64,000 nt of DNA, from positions 8,370,001 to 8,434,000 of the forward strand of contig NC_065406.1 in NCBI RefSeq assembly GCF_024362695.1, written 5' to 3'. The notes under the pieces are model-generated. The model did no database searches. It saw only the letters and a list, made by a program, of their open reading frames with translations, and was not told the DNA's origin. Positions within the stretch are counted from its first letter, which is position 1. Every line of letters begins with the position of its first letter. This DNA comes from Pectinophora gossypiella. Taxonomy: Eukaryota; Arthropoda; Insecta; Lepidoptera; Gelechiidae. Made by a program: the position numbers and the translations under genes. Below are positions 23,401 to 34,549 of this stretch, in pieces.

Positions 23401-23907
23401 GAAAAACTCGTAACATGTTACGAGTTCGACTTACGCGTCATAAAGAAAAAATGGATAAAATGCTCAATTTTTCGTATCCCTCAAACTAATTCCCATGCCA
23501 CTTTGCGTGTGCTGTAAAAATCAGGAAAAATAAAACATCCACTTGGTTATTCTGAATAACTTATCATAATGAAATGACATGTCTAATGTATTCAATTTCA
23601 TTCAATGTGAAGGAACTCGCAGTTTAAAAGCGAATGACTTGTACATTTCAGGTATTCGACCTTCCTGCCGCTGTATCCTCTTGGAATCACCGGGGAGCTG
23701 CTCTGCATGTACCATTCCCTTGAGGAGATCCAGGAGAAGAAACTGTTCACGGTGTCCATGCCCAATGCGTGGAACTTCGCCTTTAACTACTACTACTTCT
23801 TAATCTTCTACATGTTCCTATACATCCCGTTGTTCCCTGTCCTCTTCGGCCACATGCTGGCCCAGAGAAAGAAGATGTTGGGTGGTGACCATAAGAAAAC
23901 CAAGTAA
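20426..23907 (+). CDS. Hacd2: Very-long-chain (3R)-3-hydroxyacyl-CoA dehydratase (HACD/PTPLA/PHS1)
   Basis: 232 aa in four exons (20426-20520, 20644-20761, 22616-22845, 23652-23907), in phase. It catalyses the third step of ER fatty-acid elongation, dehydrating 3-hydroxyacyl-CoA to trans-2-enoyl-CoA. Evidence: a PTPLA-family multi-pass membrane protein with LYLVAYNSIQTLGWSYLLW, QNAAILEVVHAAIGLVPSGV, the signature WSITEIVRYAYYALNLL, then FLPLYPLGITGE. There Tyr156 and Glu163, spaced seven residues apart, match the known catalytic pair. The C-terminus KKTK fits a KKxx ER-retrieval signal. The symbol is by similarity to the fly gene; assignment between HACD paralogues is less sure than the family. 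A SINE sits just upstream of exon 3. Confidence 0.94.
20762..22615. other. HACD intron 2 with SINE/LINE fragments
   Basis: AT-rich. It holds a repeat fragment at about 21790-21925 (TATAGACGGCGATATGGCTC, then CCCCAATTGGGATATAGTCG) and a tRNA-headed SINE at about 22268-22570. No exon-like sequence is seen. Confidence 0.6.
22268..22570 (+). mobile_element. tRNA-derived SINE (family B) in HACD intron 2
   Basis: Head with an A-box-like GGCAGTGGTTGAGCGTTG and B box GTTCGAATCCCGG. The body follows: CTGATCACCTGATTGTCCGA, GTGCTTCGGATTAAGCC, GTTACTACTTACTGATG and GGGGCCTTTGGCGGCACAAT. The same body occurs at 34550-34865. It ends about 45 nt before the exon 3 acceptor. Confidence 0.8.
22846..23651. other. 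HACD intron 3 with a short-TIR MITE
   Basis: The main content is a MITE at 22934-23156 (TAGTTTCC...GGAAACTA ends). The remainder, including several short ORFs at 23147-23489, has no recognisable coding content. Confidence 0.55.
22934..23156. mobile_element. MITE with TAGTTTCC termini (family C)
   Basis: Starts TAGTTTCCTAGGTCAAAGAT and ends AACTGATTTGACTAGTTGGA + AACTA, so the ends are inverted (TAGTTTCC / GGAAACTA). Internal ATTCCATAGTAATTTTGTGT and GACGTTTAGCAAAAAGTAAC are shared with the copy at 54158-54392 and, inverted, with 29501-29719 and about 30745-30850. Confidence 0.75.
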
Positions 23908-24957
23908 TTTTAAGTAAATAACTATTTTTTACAAGATACCTTTAGGTACTCAGTTAACGTAACTTATCACATTGATAAGTTTATCTTAGTGTGTCTTTTT
24001 CTAGAATCTCTCTACTAGTTTATTTTTCAAATTCTGGTCATGTTTGCATTGCAGCTATTTTCCTACAGGTACCTTTTGCATTTTTGAGAACACTTCGATG
24101 AACCTACGCTTAAATTTAGTAGCAAATATGGGTAATAATATTAATAATATAAGTGACGGGTTGCACAATATATGTGTACAATTAACTTATAAATCATTCC
24201 CAAGAATGTATTTAATTAACTCAGTAGTATAAGTGACTTAATACGGGATGAGGCTTAGTGTAAGTAATTTATTGTTATCGGTCGATTGGGTAATGGGCAA
24301 TGTTTAAATAAAGTATTTTCATTAATAAAGTATTTGTTGTTTACCTTCGTATCTTTTTAGAAGATGGATTAACTCTGTTATTACGGTTGTGAAAATCTGC
24401 AGTAGTTTTAGACGAATGAGACGTTCGTTATGTAAAAATGACGATTCAAAGTGTAACTATGTTACCTACTGAATAAAGGTATTTTTGAATTTGAACTCCG
24501 TGAGATTGCGCGAGACAAAAAATAAAGTTGGTAGGTAACTGCTGGAAAAATATTACAAACTTGACACATTTACAGAGGATTACATGCAATAGTAGATAGT
24601 GCAGCAAGTACATAAGCACATTAATCGAATCATGTAATGAATCACCTAAATACCTTATCGATTTGTAAGTTTCCCAATATGGCTACGACCTTGCAGTGAT
24701 ACACCCAGAGGTTTCGGTTTCTGGTTCCAGAGGAATATGCTCCGTACGCTCTTTAATCTGATAAGGAGAAGGGACATACTGAAATCGTTTCCAAGTTGGC
24801 CATGTTTATAACTATTTTCTATAAACTAGGTACCTTTAAAACGAAATACGACGTCAGATGATGACCAGACCTTGTTCATAACGAAGTGTAAAATACGTTC
24901 CTTTATTTTTGTAGACGTATTCATTATTTTCAACCATTTAAACCGGACCCGTTACAA

Positions 24958-25175
24958 AGTTAGAGCGTTGGGCTCATGATCTGGAGGTCCAGGTTCGATT
25001 CCCGATGGGGACTTTGTCGAAACACGCTAAGCCGTTGGTCCCGGGCTACTAGCCCAAATACCTCCGCCAATCCGTAGTGGAGCAGCGTAGTCGAGTATGC
25101 ACCATACCCTCTTCCGGTTGATTGAGGGGCGGCTTGTGCCCAGCAGTGGGACGTATATAGGCTGTTTGTGTTATG
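24958..25175 (+). mobile_element. Truncated tRNA-derived SINE with LINE-type tail
   Basis: AGTTAGAGCGTTGGGCTCAT, then the B box GGTTCGATTCCCGATGGGG, AAGCCGTTGGTCCCGGGCTA and the tail CCCAGCAGTGGGACGTATAT with TAGGCTGTTT. The middle block of the family is deleted. Confidence 0.7.
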
Positions 25176-25922
25176 TATGTAACGATTTGACCATTTGTAC
25201 TGTTGCTAAATGTTTGTATGTTTTGTTTGCAATGAAGTAGCAATGAAGTACCTATGTATATGTGATTTGGTACTGCCGCGGACCGTATCTTTTGAGATAG
25301 GTAGGTAGGTACCTAGTCATTGTTTGCAGACTATAAAATAATGCTAGTTCATATTCGTTGCCAATGCATTGTTAACATTTTCATTATTCTAAGTACCTAC
25401 CTACTACGTTATTTTGTCACACACAACATAGATATTAATCTGATTATTGTAATGATAACAAAAATGTGTGGTTAATCATGTGACGCGCAGTTGTTATTTT
25501 GTCCAATCACCTTGGCAGTGTCTATAAGGTTTTCTTGTGTCATACCTAGTAAGAATATTTTGTGATTTCGAAAATATCCGGTTGGAATTTATGTATGTTA
25601 CCAACACATAAAGTCGAAGTGGATATTTGCAAAACTTTTATTTAGATTTTGAGGATTTAGGAGATTTAGAGGATATTTTTACAGCAATAATGTTAATGAT
25701 ATTGACTTTCAGTGCTCTGAGATTTGCTTTAGGATGTCTATTGATACTTAAACAATCTGTACACGTCCCACTATTGACACAAAACCCTTGTACACTGAAC
25801 GGTGTCAAAGAGGATATAACGTTTTTGACGGGGTGTGGAAGACTCGCAGCGCCTTGGTGTCCGTAGCTGGGCTACTGTATGCCAGCCAGTATGACACATG
25901 TGATAAACGAGCACAACAGGAA

Positions 25923-26067
25923 CAGCGGGCTTAGCACCGTAACCACGCGACTCTTTCTCGCCGCGACAGAGATCATCTGTTTCTTTCTGTGCAGTACTGT
26001 GAGAGAGTGACGGGCGATGTATGTCGAGGCGAGAAAGAGTCGCGCGCTTACGGTGCTAAGCCCGCTG
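25923..26067. mobile_element. Short palindromic MITE with ~45-bp arms
   Basis: CAGCGGGCTTAGCACCGTAA and CGCGACTCTTTCTCGCC (25923-25966) recur inverted as GGCGAGAAAGAGTCGCG and TTACGGTGCTAAGCCCGCTG (26022-26067), around about 55 bp of centre. It lies about 480 bp upstream of the start codon at 26546. Confidence 0.75.
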
Positions 26068-26545
26068 ATTCTGATAAAAAACTTATTTGATTAGCTTTTT
26101 TTTGACGTGACTTATTGTAGATTTGCCGCAGATGGCTTTAACTATTTGGCCGGTCAAATGGGGAGCGCTGAAGGCTCTCACCCGGTACAACGTTCAAGAC
26201 AACATTGAGGGAAATCGTCGACCACGCCGGCGGGGTAGGTATCGGGGTATATTTGATATGCACCTATGGTTGGATTCTTACAACAGCTGCGACGATGAGA
26301 ACACCAGCGAGATAAAGCCGATCAGAAATGAGATATGGTTGTTTACTGCTACCTATCATTCTAATAAAACTAATTAATTATGATTTACGTTATCCGAAGT
26401 GTACATAATCAGTCGCATCAGCATTGATTTGTATATTAGTGTGGTGTTAATCGGTTCTCTATCAATTTTATCTTAGCTAGCATCTGTCTATATAACAAAC
26501 ACTATAAGATAGGGGCGACATAGTCTGTTGTTGGACATCGCAAGC

Positions 26546-29500
26546 ATGATGTACAAGAAATATACTGCCGTGGTCCTTGCGGTGTTGGTGCTCGCTGCGG
26601 AGGCGAACACCGTCAACAAAGTCTCTCCTGTGGCGCTTGAGGCTGCACCGTAAGTGTCTTAATATGCTAAGTGCGACCAAAGAAGATGTTCGAGATGGAA
26701 TTCTTACGATCAACCTCCAGTGGATTGAACCGACTAAAAGTACAGAGTAGGGATTTCTTATGCCAAGCATAAAGTAAAAAGCTTCTATAAGGCTATAAAA
26801 CAACTGATAAAGTGAGTGTCGTGGTGGTTCTGCTTTATCCGTGTGTCGTCAATGTGCGTAAAATTGATATGTATATCCAATACAAATAGTTTAGAAGGAA
26901 TGTTTGAAGCAGTTTTCCAAAGTATTTCAGTATCCACATAGTACCTACAACGGAATAGAAGAAAGACGTTGGAAAGGCCCTAACGCGCATTTTGCTCGGC
27001 TCAACCTCACTTTCTTTTACTACTCCCTACTCCTGGACACAGATAACTAAGAGAGCTCTACTGCTTCTTAAATTCCATAGCCACTTTACCGGCAATGTAC
27101 TTGTATACTTTATTTACTTATGTGATAGGCTGCAATTTTGTCATTACTCTTCGTAAGTACTGCATACAAAAGTATTTCTTTGATAAATAGCCGATTATAG
27201 GTATTTCCTGTGATGGTTTTTCCTTGCGTGATAGTCGATATTTGATTTATCGCCCTGCAGGTTATAATACACAAGACGAACTTTTAATATAATTACTATC
27301 GCGGAGCTCCGTGTGTCGTAAAGTTTGCGAACGAGTGGAGTGCAAAGTTCAAATACTTATGAACTATTTGCTCTTGCTCACTTGGCCCTTCCAACCTTTT
27401 TTTCTTTTCCGTGGTACCTGCCTAGTTGCTGGATGTACTTAGATATCTTTTTATAAAATACTTACATATCTACTTAAACGAGGCAATCAAATTAAATCGT
27501 TAGATAGCTACGTAATACAATAGGTATGTATCTAACTACTTATCCATCCTGTTAGTGATAGTTATCTTCAATGCAATTGAAAATAATTATAAGTAAACAG
27601 GTAGGTATACCTAAATACTTACATACTAATTGTATCGCCACAAAGGGCGTCAGCATTTCAGTCTTACCTGTCTACGATTACTTATATAATTTTCAGGAAG
27701 ATCGATGGCTGGGGCGAATCAGCAAACGTCAATGAGTACGTTGACAACACGCTGCATATGCTCATCCCCTTCATGCAAAACAATGGTCTTGATCCTATGG
27801 CGCTGCCCGATGTTGTCGAAGGTTTTGAAGTCGTAAGTAATAAGTATACTCACTTATTTACAATCATTACTACGGAACCCAATTGTACATAATTAGTAGT
27901 TACGTCTACAACGTCCAAAGCTGTCGAAATTGGAAATAAGCAATGGCATTGATGGCAATTGATGCAAACTCTGCCGAGAAGCGATCGGGGCGTAGGTATC
28001 TACATAACATCGCATAAACTTACGTATGATATTATTACTTTGTCCGTTACCTACCTACATAGGTATCTCAATGACTTAACGCAACGCAAACATCACAAGG
28101 TGAAGAATATTGAAGATGTAACGTGGTATTATGGTATGAGAAAACCTTTTTATGTAAGTAACCCATGTAAGTACATTATTAACGTATACGACCACGATGC
28201 TCATGCCTCACCCAGGTGGGTCCACATAACACCAGGGCCGTGATTCACGCCGTGACTTGTGCTGAGTGAGGCCCTTTTATCTCAGGACGTCCACCACTAC
28301 CTTATGATCATTTCGACGAACATCCTATTTATAGATGTTGCTTTGTTGTACTTAATTGTTTTGTGAAAATTTTAAGCGATGTTATTGTTTTGTTTTTGTT
28401 CGTAGCGTCCTTTTATAATAAACAATTTCTATTTTATTCTATCGAAAGAAAACCTTTGACAAATAAGTAATTAAGTACTAATGAAGCACTTTAGGTTAGT
28501 AGGGCACACCCTGGGGACTCCCCGCCGCTCAACGCGTAAGGGTAAGCGAGACAGAATCCGCGCGCTCTCCCCATACTTCTTAGCGGATTAGCGGATTGCA
28601 GCTTCTTTTCCCCGGCTATACAGGTTGTGAGAAGCTGCAGTAGTTTTAGGCGGATGAGACGTTCGTTATGTAAAAATTGACGATTCAAAGTGTAACTATG
28701 TTACCTACTGAATAAAGATATTTTTGAATTTGAATTTGAATTACGGACATTTTAGACAGGGTGAGAGACAAATCTATAAGTCAAGAAGTAATTAGCTCGG
28801 TGAGGTATGCATACTTAGTTCATCTTTCAATGGATGTACCTACCTCTGACTTTGACTTGACTTTGGGGGAGGCCTATGCCCAGCAGTGGGCGTCGGCTGT
28901 TAATGATGACCTCTGACTACTCCAATTGGGATATAGTCGTGAGCTTATGTTATATTAGGTTACAATAAGTCACGGGCAAAAAAAGGCCATTTAAGACCAA
29001 GCCGGGGAGAGGTCAGCGCCCGATACGAATTGGTGCGGGGCAGAGACGTACCTACTAGGTATCATTCCTTATTCTATGGCTCTTAACACTGCTCTGTGAT
29101 TTTGTTTCGCACAGAGGCCGCTGTTAATCACATACAGCGCGTGGCTGAAGATCACCAACGGCAGAATGACTGGTCTAGTGAACATGCAGCGCTCTGGAGA
29201 CCAGATGGTACACTATTTTGCCAAGATGGTCCGCTCGAGAATTGAACTGCAGTTCACCGATTTAAGGGTATGTTAACAGTAATATTTGTACTTATTTATA
29301 TTAAACCTAACGATTATATTGTGTGATATATTAACGGTAATACGGTTATACACATACAGTTGGTCCTTGTTATTGGACCATTATAGACGACGATACGTCC
29401 TACTACCTACCATATGTGTTGGTTTAACAGAAAGTTCGGTGAGGTGTGGGTGAGTACATAGTTCATCTTGCGTCGGATAATATGTGTCCAATCTATAGGC

Positions 29501-32500
29501 TAGTTTCCGACTAGTCAAATCAGTTACTTTTTCTAAACGTCAAAACACGAAAAATGTATGGAAAATACGAAGTCATATAAAAACGTGATAAAATATCAGA
29601 CTTATTATCACGTTTTTCTTGATTAAAATTCAAAATGAGTTAAATAGGAAAAAGAAAATGTTTGTCGTTAGTTTTAGGTCTGTTTTTATTTAGTATTTCA
29701 TAATTTATCTTGAATCTAGTACACGACCCAATTGGGATATATACGCCATCTTATGTTATGTTAATACGGTTATCTGCATAAGACGATTATATAATATAGT
29801 AGATAGTCTAGGTTCCAGCCAGCCTCTTCAGAAATTCTAAGTCCAAACTGAGTTTCTTTCTATATAAAGAGTTTTTGTGGAGGAAACAAACTTTTACTTA
29901 ACGTTGCTTACAAAGCTCGACGACAAGCGAGTACTTAGTTCATAATGCGATGCTGTAACCTCTGACTACCCTAATTGGTAATATAGTCGTGATCTTATAT
30001 ATGTATTTTTATTTTCAAGTACATAACATATATAAAACATAAACGGTTTATAGAGGGTGTTAATGACATCGTAACGTAAGATAAACATCCCTCTCAGTAT
30101 TCCTTACGGTGTTACTAATACCCATATGTAATAACGAGCTGACACATCCCCCTCAGTATTCGTTACGATGTCACTAACACCCTGTATACTCGTACGTGCC
30201 ACTGCTGGGCACAGGCCTCCCTCAATCAACCGGAGTGGGTTATAGAGCATACTCCACCACGCTGCTCCACGGCGGGTTAACAATATACAGGGTGTTAGTG
30301 ACATCGTAACGAAAACTTTGAGGGATGATTCAGGCCATGATTCTAAGTTGATATCAAGTGGATTTTTCTGTCGCAAAAGTATGGAACGGAAAATAATTTA
30401 AAAAAACATAAAAAGACATGAATTTTGCGACGGAAAATTCCACTTGATATTAACTCAGAATCATGGTCTGAATCATCCCCCTCAGTATTCGTTACGATGT
30501 CACTAACACCCTGTATTTACGTTTATTTTCCAGTTCGACTACAACTACCTCGTCCAAGTGATGAACTTGGGGCCCACTGGTGGTATCGTGGCCACGCTGA
30601 GCCGCTTCGTAATCGTTGTAGACGTACTCATCGACTTCAACAACGATGAGATTCATCTTCAGGAGTTCTCCATGAATGACATCGGGTGAGGACCAATTGT
30701 TTGCTTTTAATGTTTGAGGTGGACTCAATTCTTATACGATTGGATCGAGAGTTCCAAGCTACTTGACAACCTAGTCAAATGAGGTACTTTTTACGAAATG
30801 TCAAAACGAAAGTTTTCTTTGGAGTTTGTATGGAAATACTGTCCTGTGACGTCATCAATAAAAGCGGTCAAACGTAATCATTGTTACTTAATTCATAAAT
30901 AAAATTCGAAGATAAATCGAAAAGTAAAATTAGATTGATTTTTGATAATCTTATACTGGTGCTAATTCCTGTAAATACCATCTAATTTTATTTTAAGTTA
31001 TATCTGTCATTTTCTTATCCGCCGAAAAGGAAAGGGACGGGTAATCGACAAGCATAAAATTTATGGAACACACGTCAATTTTAAGCACAAATCTAAACCA
31101 ACCGTCTAAAAATTTTACGTCAGTCAATAACCCGACACATTAATTTACTCATTCTTCCTAAAATTAAGAGCTGTGAATCATCCGTCCCTTTCCTTTTCGA
31201 CGGATATAAAAATGACGGATATAACTTAAAATAAAATTAGGCGGTGTCTGCAGGAATCGGGGCCAATGACTACTTTTTCTAGATTAGCATTTTATAATTA
31301 ATCTTTGACCCAGTCAAATACCCTATTAAAACACTTCTAGGTATTTTAAAAATCCATAACGGACTAGTCATAACGTTAATTCACATTATAATTAGGAAGT
31401 ATAATAGTATAAGTATTATGAAAACGTATATTTACTACATAATTATGAAAATTTCAAACCAGGGTTGTTGTGGTCGGTTATCGAGCTCACAACCTGTGGG
31501 TTGATAGAACAATTTTAGGTACATGGTAGTTATGCTTCTTAATATACAGGGTGTTAGTGACATCGTAACGAATACTCAGGGGGATGATTCAGACCATGAT
31601 TCTGAGTTAATATCAAGTGGAATTTTTCGTCGCAAAATTCATGATTTTTTTAGTTTTTTTTAAATTATTTTCAATTCTATAATTTTGCGATGAAAAATTC
31701 CACTTGATATTAAATCTGAATAATCAGCTGAATCATTCCCCTCAGTATTCGTTACGATGTCACTTACACCCCACACAAGTACATACGGTAGCCATACAAG
31801 TAGGTATGGGTGTTAGTGACACTGTAACGAATACTGAAGGGGATGATTCAGACCATGATTCTGAGTCGATATCAAGTGGAATTTCCTGTCGGAGAAGTCA
31901 CGAAAATTTTAGAGCTTATTTAAATTATTTTCCGTTCCATACTTTTGCGACGGAAAATTCCACTTGATATCATCTCAGAATCAATCATCAATCACCCCTC
32001 AAAGTTTTCGTTACGATGTCACTAACACCCTGTATATAAGTAGGTAAATATGCGTAGGTATTTCCATTACTTATTTATATTAAAGATATACTTTTTCCAT
32101 AAAGTAATTATGGATTTTATAATCCATAATATTTAGGCTCTCCTAGACTCGCCAATTTAAGAGCCACGCTCTTATCGGTGTAGCATTCTCCATGCTACTT
32201 TTTTTAGGGAAAAATAGTGCAGTGGTTTTCCTCTTGCTCGCCGCCGATTGGATTACTGAACATGGATTATTATAACGTAGATTTTTCGATACGCACTTTT
32301 TACTTGAAGTGCTTTTTACTAATAAGCTTTTTAACTTTTTAAGATTACGTATGTATGTCTAACTGAGTAGGTAAAACTCAGAGATACCTAAAGTACCTAT
32401 CTATGTTTCCTATACAAATGCTAAAAGTGCTAGTTACCTAACTTCTTAGTTTAATTACACATTCATAAATGTTTAAATGGAACGCAATCTTAGTTTTTAG

Positions 32501-32876
32501 TTCCAATTTTCGTCACATGTGGCGCTGTTGCTCTTCCGCTCTTCCCTCCTTTTTTCTGTGTCAAACCAACCGTTGTACATTTTTCTGTTTTTTATATACC
32601 GAAGAATTTACATCTTTTATTAACGCTATCCAAATCACAACAATAAACAATGTTACGACGTCTTATTTTGTTTCCAGTCGCTTGCGCGTCCGTTTCACCG
32701 GAAACATCCTGACCGACTGGCTGGTGAACCCTGTGCTCAACGTGTTTATCCGCATTTTCGACACCATCATCATCAAGGTCGTTGAGGTCAACATCCGCAA
32801 CGCCGTCGTCGCCGTCATTGGCATCCTCAATCATAACATCGCTGAGATCATCAGTACCCTGGAGTCCATAAACTAA
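26546..32876 (+). CDS. Secreted group-7 mite-allergen-like (TULIP/JHBP-fold) protein
   Basis: 247 aa in five exons (26546-26649, 27697-27832, 29115-29267, 30534-30685, 32678-32876), all in phase. A signal peptide is clear (MMYKKYTAVVLAVLVLAAEA, cleavage near residue 20-21). The mature part reads WGESANVNEYVDNTLHMLIP, NNGLDPMALPD, TNGRMTGLVNMQRSGDQM, then long alternating hydrophobic strands and a C-terminal amphipathic helix region (VVEVNIRNAVVAVIGIL, HNIAEIISTLE). This pattern (NGLDPxxLPD, then LxxGxxxGL and extended beta) resembles the insect/mite Grp7_allergen family, BPI/LBP-like proteins thought to bind lipids. The ligand is unknown and the family call is by memory. AATAAA follows the stop at about 32884. 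Confidence 0.72.
26650..29114. other. Introns 1 and 2 of the group-7-like gene
   Basis: Apart from exon 2 (27697-27832), there is no coding sequence. The region holds a LINE 3'-end remnant near 28625-28740 with TTGAAT repeats (twin of 24385-24500) and LINE/SINE pieces at about 28853-28950 (CCCAGCAGTGGGCGTCGGCT, CCAATTGGGATATAGTCGTG). Confidence 0.5.
29501..29719. mobile_element. MITE family C, second copy (inverted)
   Basis: Begins TAGTTTCCGACTAGTCAAAT and carries CAGTTACTTTTTCTAAACGT near the start, as expected for the reverse of 22934-23156. The far end (AATTTATCTTGAATCTAG) is degraded. Confidence 0.6.
30053..30186. mobile_element. Degenerate family D MITE fragment
   Basis: Left end AGGGTGTTAATGACATCGTA and right end TTACGATGTCACTAACACCC + TG, with an internal duplicated right-arm piece (CTCAGTATTCCTTACGGTGT). 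It is shorter than the complete copies because the central arms are missing. Confidence 0.6.
30288..30513. mobile_element. MITE family D (long inverted repeats), complete copy next to a splice acceptor
   Basis: Termini CAGGGTGTTAGTGACATCGT and its reverse complement ACGATGTCACTAACACCCTG, flanked by TA. The arms run about 90 bp (GATTCAGGCCATGATTCTAA, ATATCAAGTGGATTTTTCTG) around a small AT centre, so the whole unit is nearly one hairpin. TA flanks suggest Tc1/mariner-type mobilisation. The exon acceptor (TTTTCCAG, 30533) is 20 bp beyond its end. Confidence 0.85.
30958..31265. mobile_element. MITE sharing arms with 16822-16968
   Basis: Left arm GGTGCTAATTCCTGTAAATA, ATTTTATTTTAAGTTATATC and TGTCATTTTCTTATCCG. 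The right arm holds CGGATATAAAAATGACGGAT, AACTTAAAATAAAATTAGGC and TGTCTGCAGGAA. The centre is about 150 bp longer than in the 16.8-kb copy and contains a second inverted CGTCCCTTTCC pair. Confidence 0.75.
31547..31772. mobile_element. MITE family D, complete copy
   Basis: CAGGGTGTTAGTGACATCGT, GATTCAGACCATGATTCTGA and TATCAAGTGGAATTTTTCGT on the left; the same reversed on the right, ending in TTACGATGTCACTTACACCC. The right terminus is slightly changed (CCCC rather than CCCTG). Confidence 0.85.
31807..32032. mobile_element. MITE family D, complete copy 35 bp from the previous one
   Basis: Starts ATGGGTGTTAGTGACACTGT and ends TTACGATGTCACTAACACCC + TG, with the same inverted arms. The centre AATTATTTTCCGTTCCATAC matches the copy at 60861. 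Confidence 0.85.
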
Positions 32877-33000
32877 TTACCTGAATAAATGTGATATTTT
32901 GTATTACCCAAGCAATCTTCAATAAAATAGTAATACTATGTAGAATAGTTTGTTTTTCCTATTATTCAAAACACGACGGTCACTTATTTATTTATTTATT

Positions 33001-33125
33001 TAAAAAACGAGCACAACAGCTGCGTTGCTGTGCCCTACAGGGTCCATGTTTTAGTTCCTATGCCTATGTAACACCCCATTGTACTACATGGAATGCAATA
33101 AATAATTGAGAATTGAATTGAATTG
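33001..33125 (+). mobile_element. LINE 3' end fragment
   Basis: ACAGCTGCGTTGCTGTGCCC, CAGGGTCCATGTTTTAGTTC, AACACCCCATTGTACTACAT and GGAATGCAATAAATAATTG with a tail of GAATT repeats. The same segment occurs reversed at about 57797-57905, so this is a 3'-end family truncated to about 110 bp. Confidence 0.7.
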
Positions 33126-33944
33126 AACAGGTAACAATCATAATAGAGGATAACATCTAATAGTGTATAAGGTATTATACCAGAGATTGTAAAACCAGTA
33201 GTGTCGTACAGCATGATCAACCTTAACAACTGTGATAGCAAAAAGAAAAAGACAAAAAATTGAGGAAAATTGTTGAAAGATAAATATTGATTAGGTATAA
33301 TAATATGTTAGTAATGAACAATGATGACGATAAAATTTAAATTATACTATTGTCTCTTTCTCGCGTGATTGTGCAATAAAGAATTGTGTATTGTATTGTT
33401 AACCGTATCGTCGTATCACATTACGATACGAAACCGTGATAGGGTGTTATCAGAATCCTTTGAATATTGTATTCAATTGTTGTCTGTTGAAGACACGATT
33501 GACCGATCTACAACGAAATTAATATATTAGGTACTTACTCGACTTTCAAAGTAACTACGTCGCCAAATAATTATTTAGCAGGTATTTAAATATAGGTACC
33601 TACATCACTGAGGACAGTTGCGCGTGTAAGTATTAGCTAAGATTGATAGAAATCAGTTTCGTTGCGATATCTTTCTTGGAGAATTATCCGATATCAATTA
33701 GGCACCTTAGATACGAAAGTACCTTTTACGAAGTTAATACCTACCTACCTTATAATCAAATCAATGCGCCTCGCCGCCGACCGAAATGTCTTCCCGCTCC
33801 TCTTTAACTTTTCATTTACGGAATTTTTCTTACTTCGGGCCCTGCCTTTACTAAATACTTATATAACATTAAACAGCCTAAAAACGTCCTACTACTGGGC
33901 ACAGGCCTCCCCTCAATCATTCAGGGGGTGTGAAGCAAACACAG

Positions 33945-34200
33945 ACACAGCCTCCGTCGTTAGAGCGTTGTGCTAACGATTTGGGGGTACGGGGGTTCGA
34001 TACCTGATGGGGACATTGTCGAAATCACTTAGCGAAACTGTCCTTTGTTTGATAAGGACATTGCAGGCTTGAATGATCTGATTGTCCGAAAAAGTAAGTT
34101 GAATCCGTGCTTCGGAGGACACGTTAAACCGTTAGTTCTGGCTATTAGCTGTAAAACACCTCCATCAACTCGAAGTGGAGCAGCCTGGTGGATACTTACT
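33945..34200 (+). mobile_element. tRNA-derived SINE copy
   Basis: GCCTCCGTCGTTAGAGCGTT head, B box GGTTCGATACCTGATGGGGA, then AAGGACATTGCAGGCTTGAA and GTGCTTCGGAGGACACGTTA. The end is fused to a LINE-type tail (CCCACTGCTGGGCACAGGCC). Confidence 0.75.
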
Positions 34201-34309
34201 TACATAAACTGCCTATATACGTCCCACTGCTGGGCACAGGCCTCCCCTCAATCAACCGGAGGGGGTCTGGAGCATACTCCACCACGTGGAGGTGTTTTTA
34301 CGGCTAATA

Positions 34310-34510
34310 GCCGGGACCAACGGCTTAACGTGCCCTCCGAAGCACGGAATCATCTTACTTTTTCGGACAATCAGGTGATTCAAGCCTGAAAAGTCCTTAC
34401 CAAATAAAGGACAGTCTCACAAAGTGATTTCGATAATGTCCCCATCGGGAATCGAACCCGGACCTCCAGATCGTGAGCCTAACGCTCTAACCACTAGACC
34501 ACGGAGGCTG
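34310..34510 (-). mobile_element. tRNA-derived SINE copy, reverse
   Basis: On the minus strand: AGCCTCCGTGGTCTAGTGGT, TAGAGCGTTAGGCTCACGAT, CCGGGTTCGATTCCCGATGG, then CTGTCCTTTATTTGGTAAGG and GTGCTTCGGAGGGCACGTTA. A- and B-box-like elements are intact. Confidence 0.8.
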
Positions 34511-34549
34511 ATACTTATTTATTCGATTACCTACTAATTAAATGAAATT

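Larger units (their letters stand above)
23908..26545. other. Spacer between HACD and the group-7-like gene
   Basis: It contains the HACD 3' UTR (AATAAA near 24308), a LINE 3'-end remnant at about 24385-24500 (GATGAGACGTTCGTTATG-type block, TTGAAT tail) that recurs near 28625-28740, a tRNA-headed SINE at about 24958-25175 and a short palindromic MITE (25923-26067). The small ORF at 25627-25866 has no recognisable domain. Confidence 0.55.
29268..30533. other. Intron 3 of the group-7-like gene, several MITEs
   Basis: It holds a SINE piece (29375-29460), a family C MITE in reverse (29501-29719), a partial family D copy (about 30053-30186), a LINE tail remnant (30180-30280) and a complete family D MITE (30288-30513) ending about 20 bp before the next exon. 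Confidence 0.6.
30686..32677. other. Intron 4 of the group-7-like gene, MITE-rich
   Basis: It contains a degraded family C piece (about 30745-30850), the 16.8-kb-type MITE (30958-31265) and two family D MITEs (31547-31772, 31807-32032). The remaining 32.03-32.68 kb is AT-rich without recognisable features. The reading frame of exon 32678 stays open upstream to 32469 but shows no family similarity there. Confidence 0.6.

Noticed and set aside
25627..25866. 79-residue ORF between HACD and the group-7-like gene
   Set aside because: No recognisable domain, acidic repeats only at the start, and AT-rich surroundings; chance ORF is likely.
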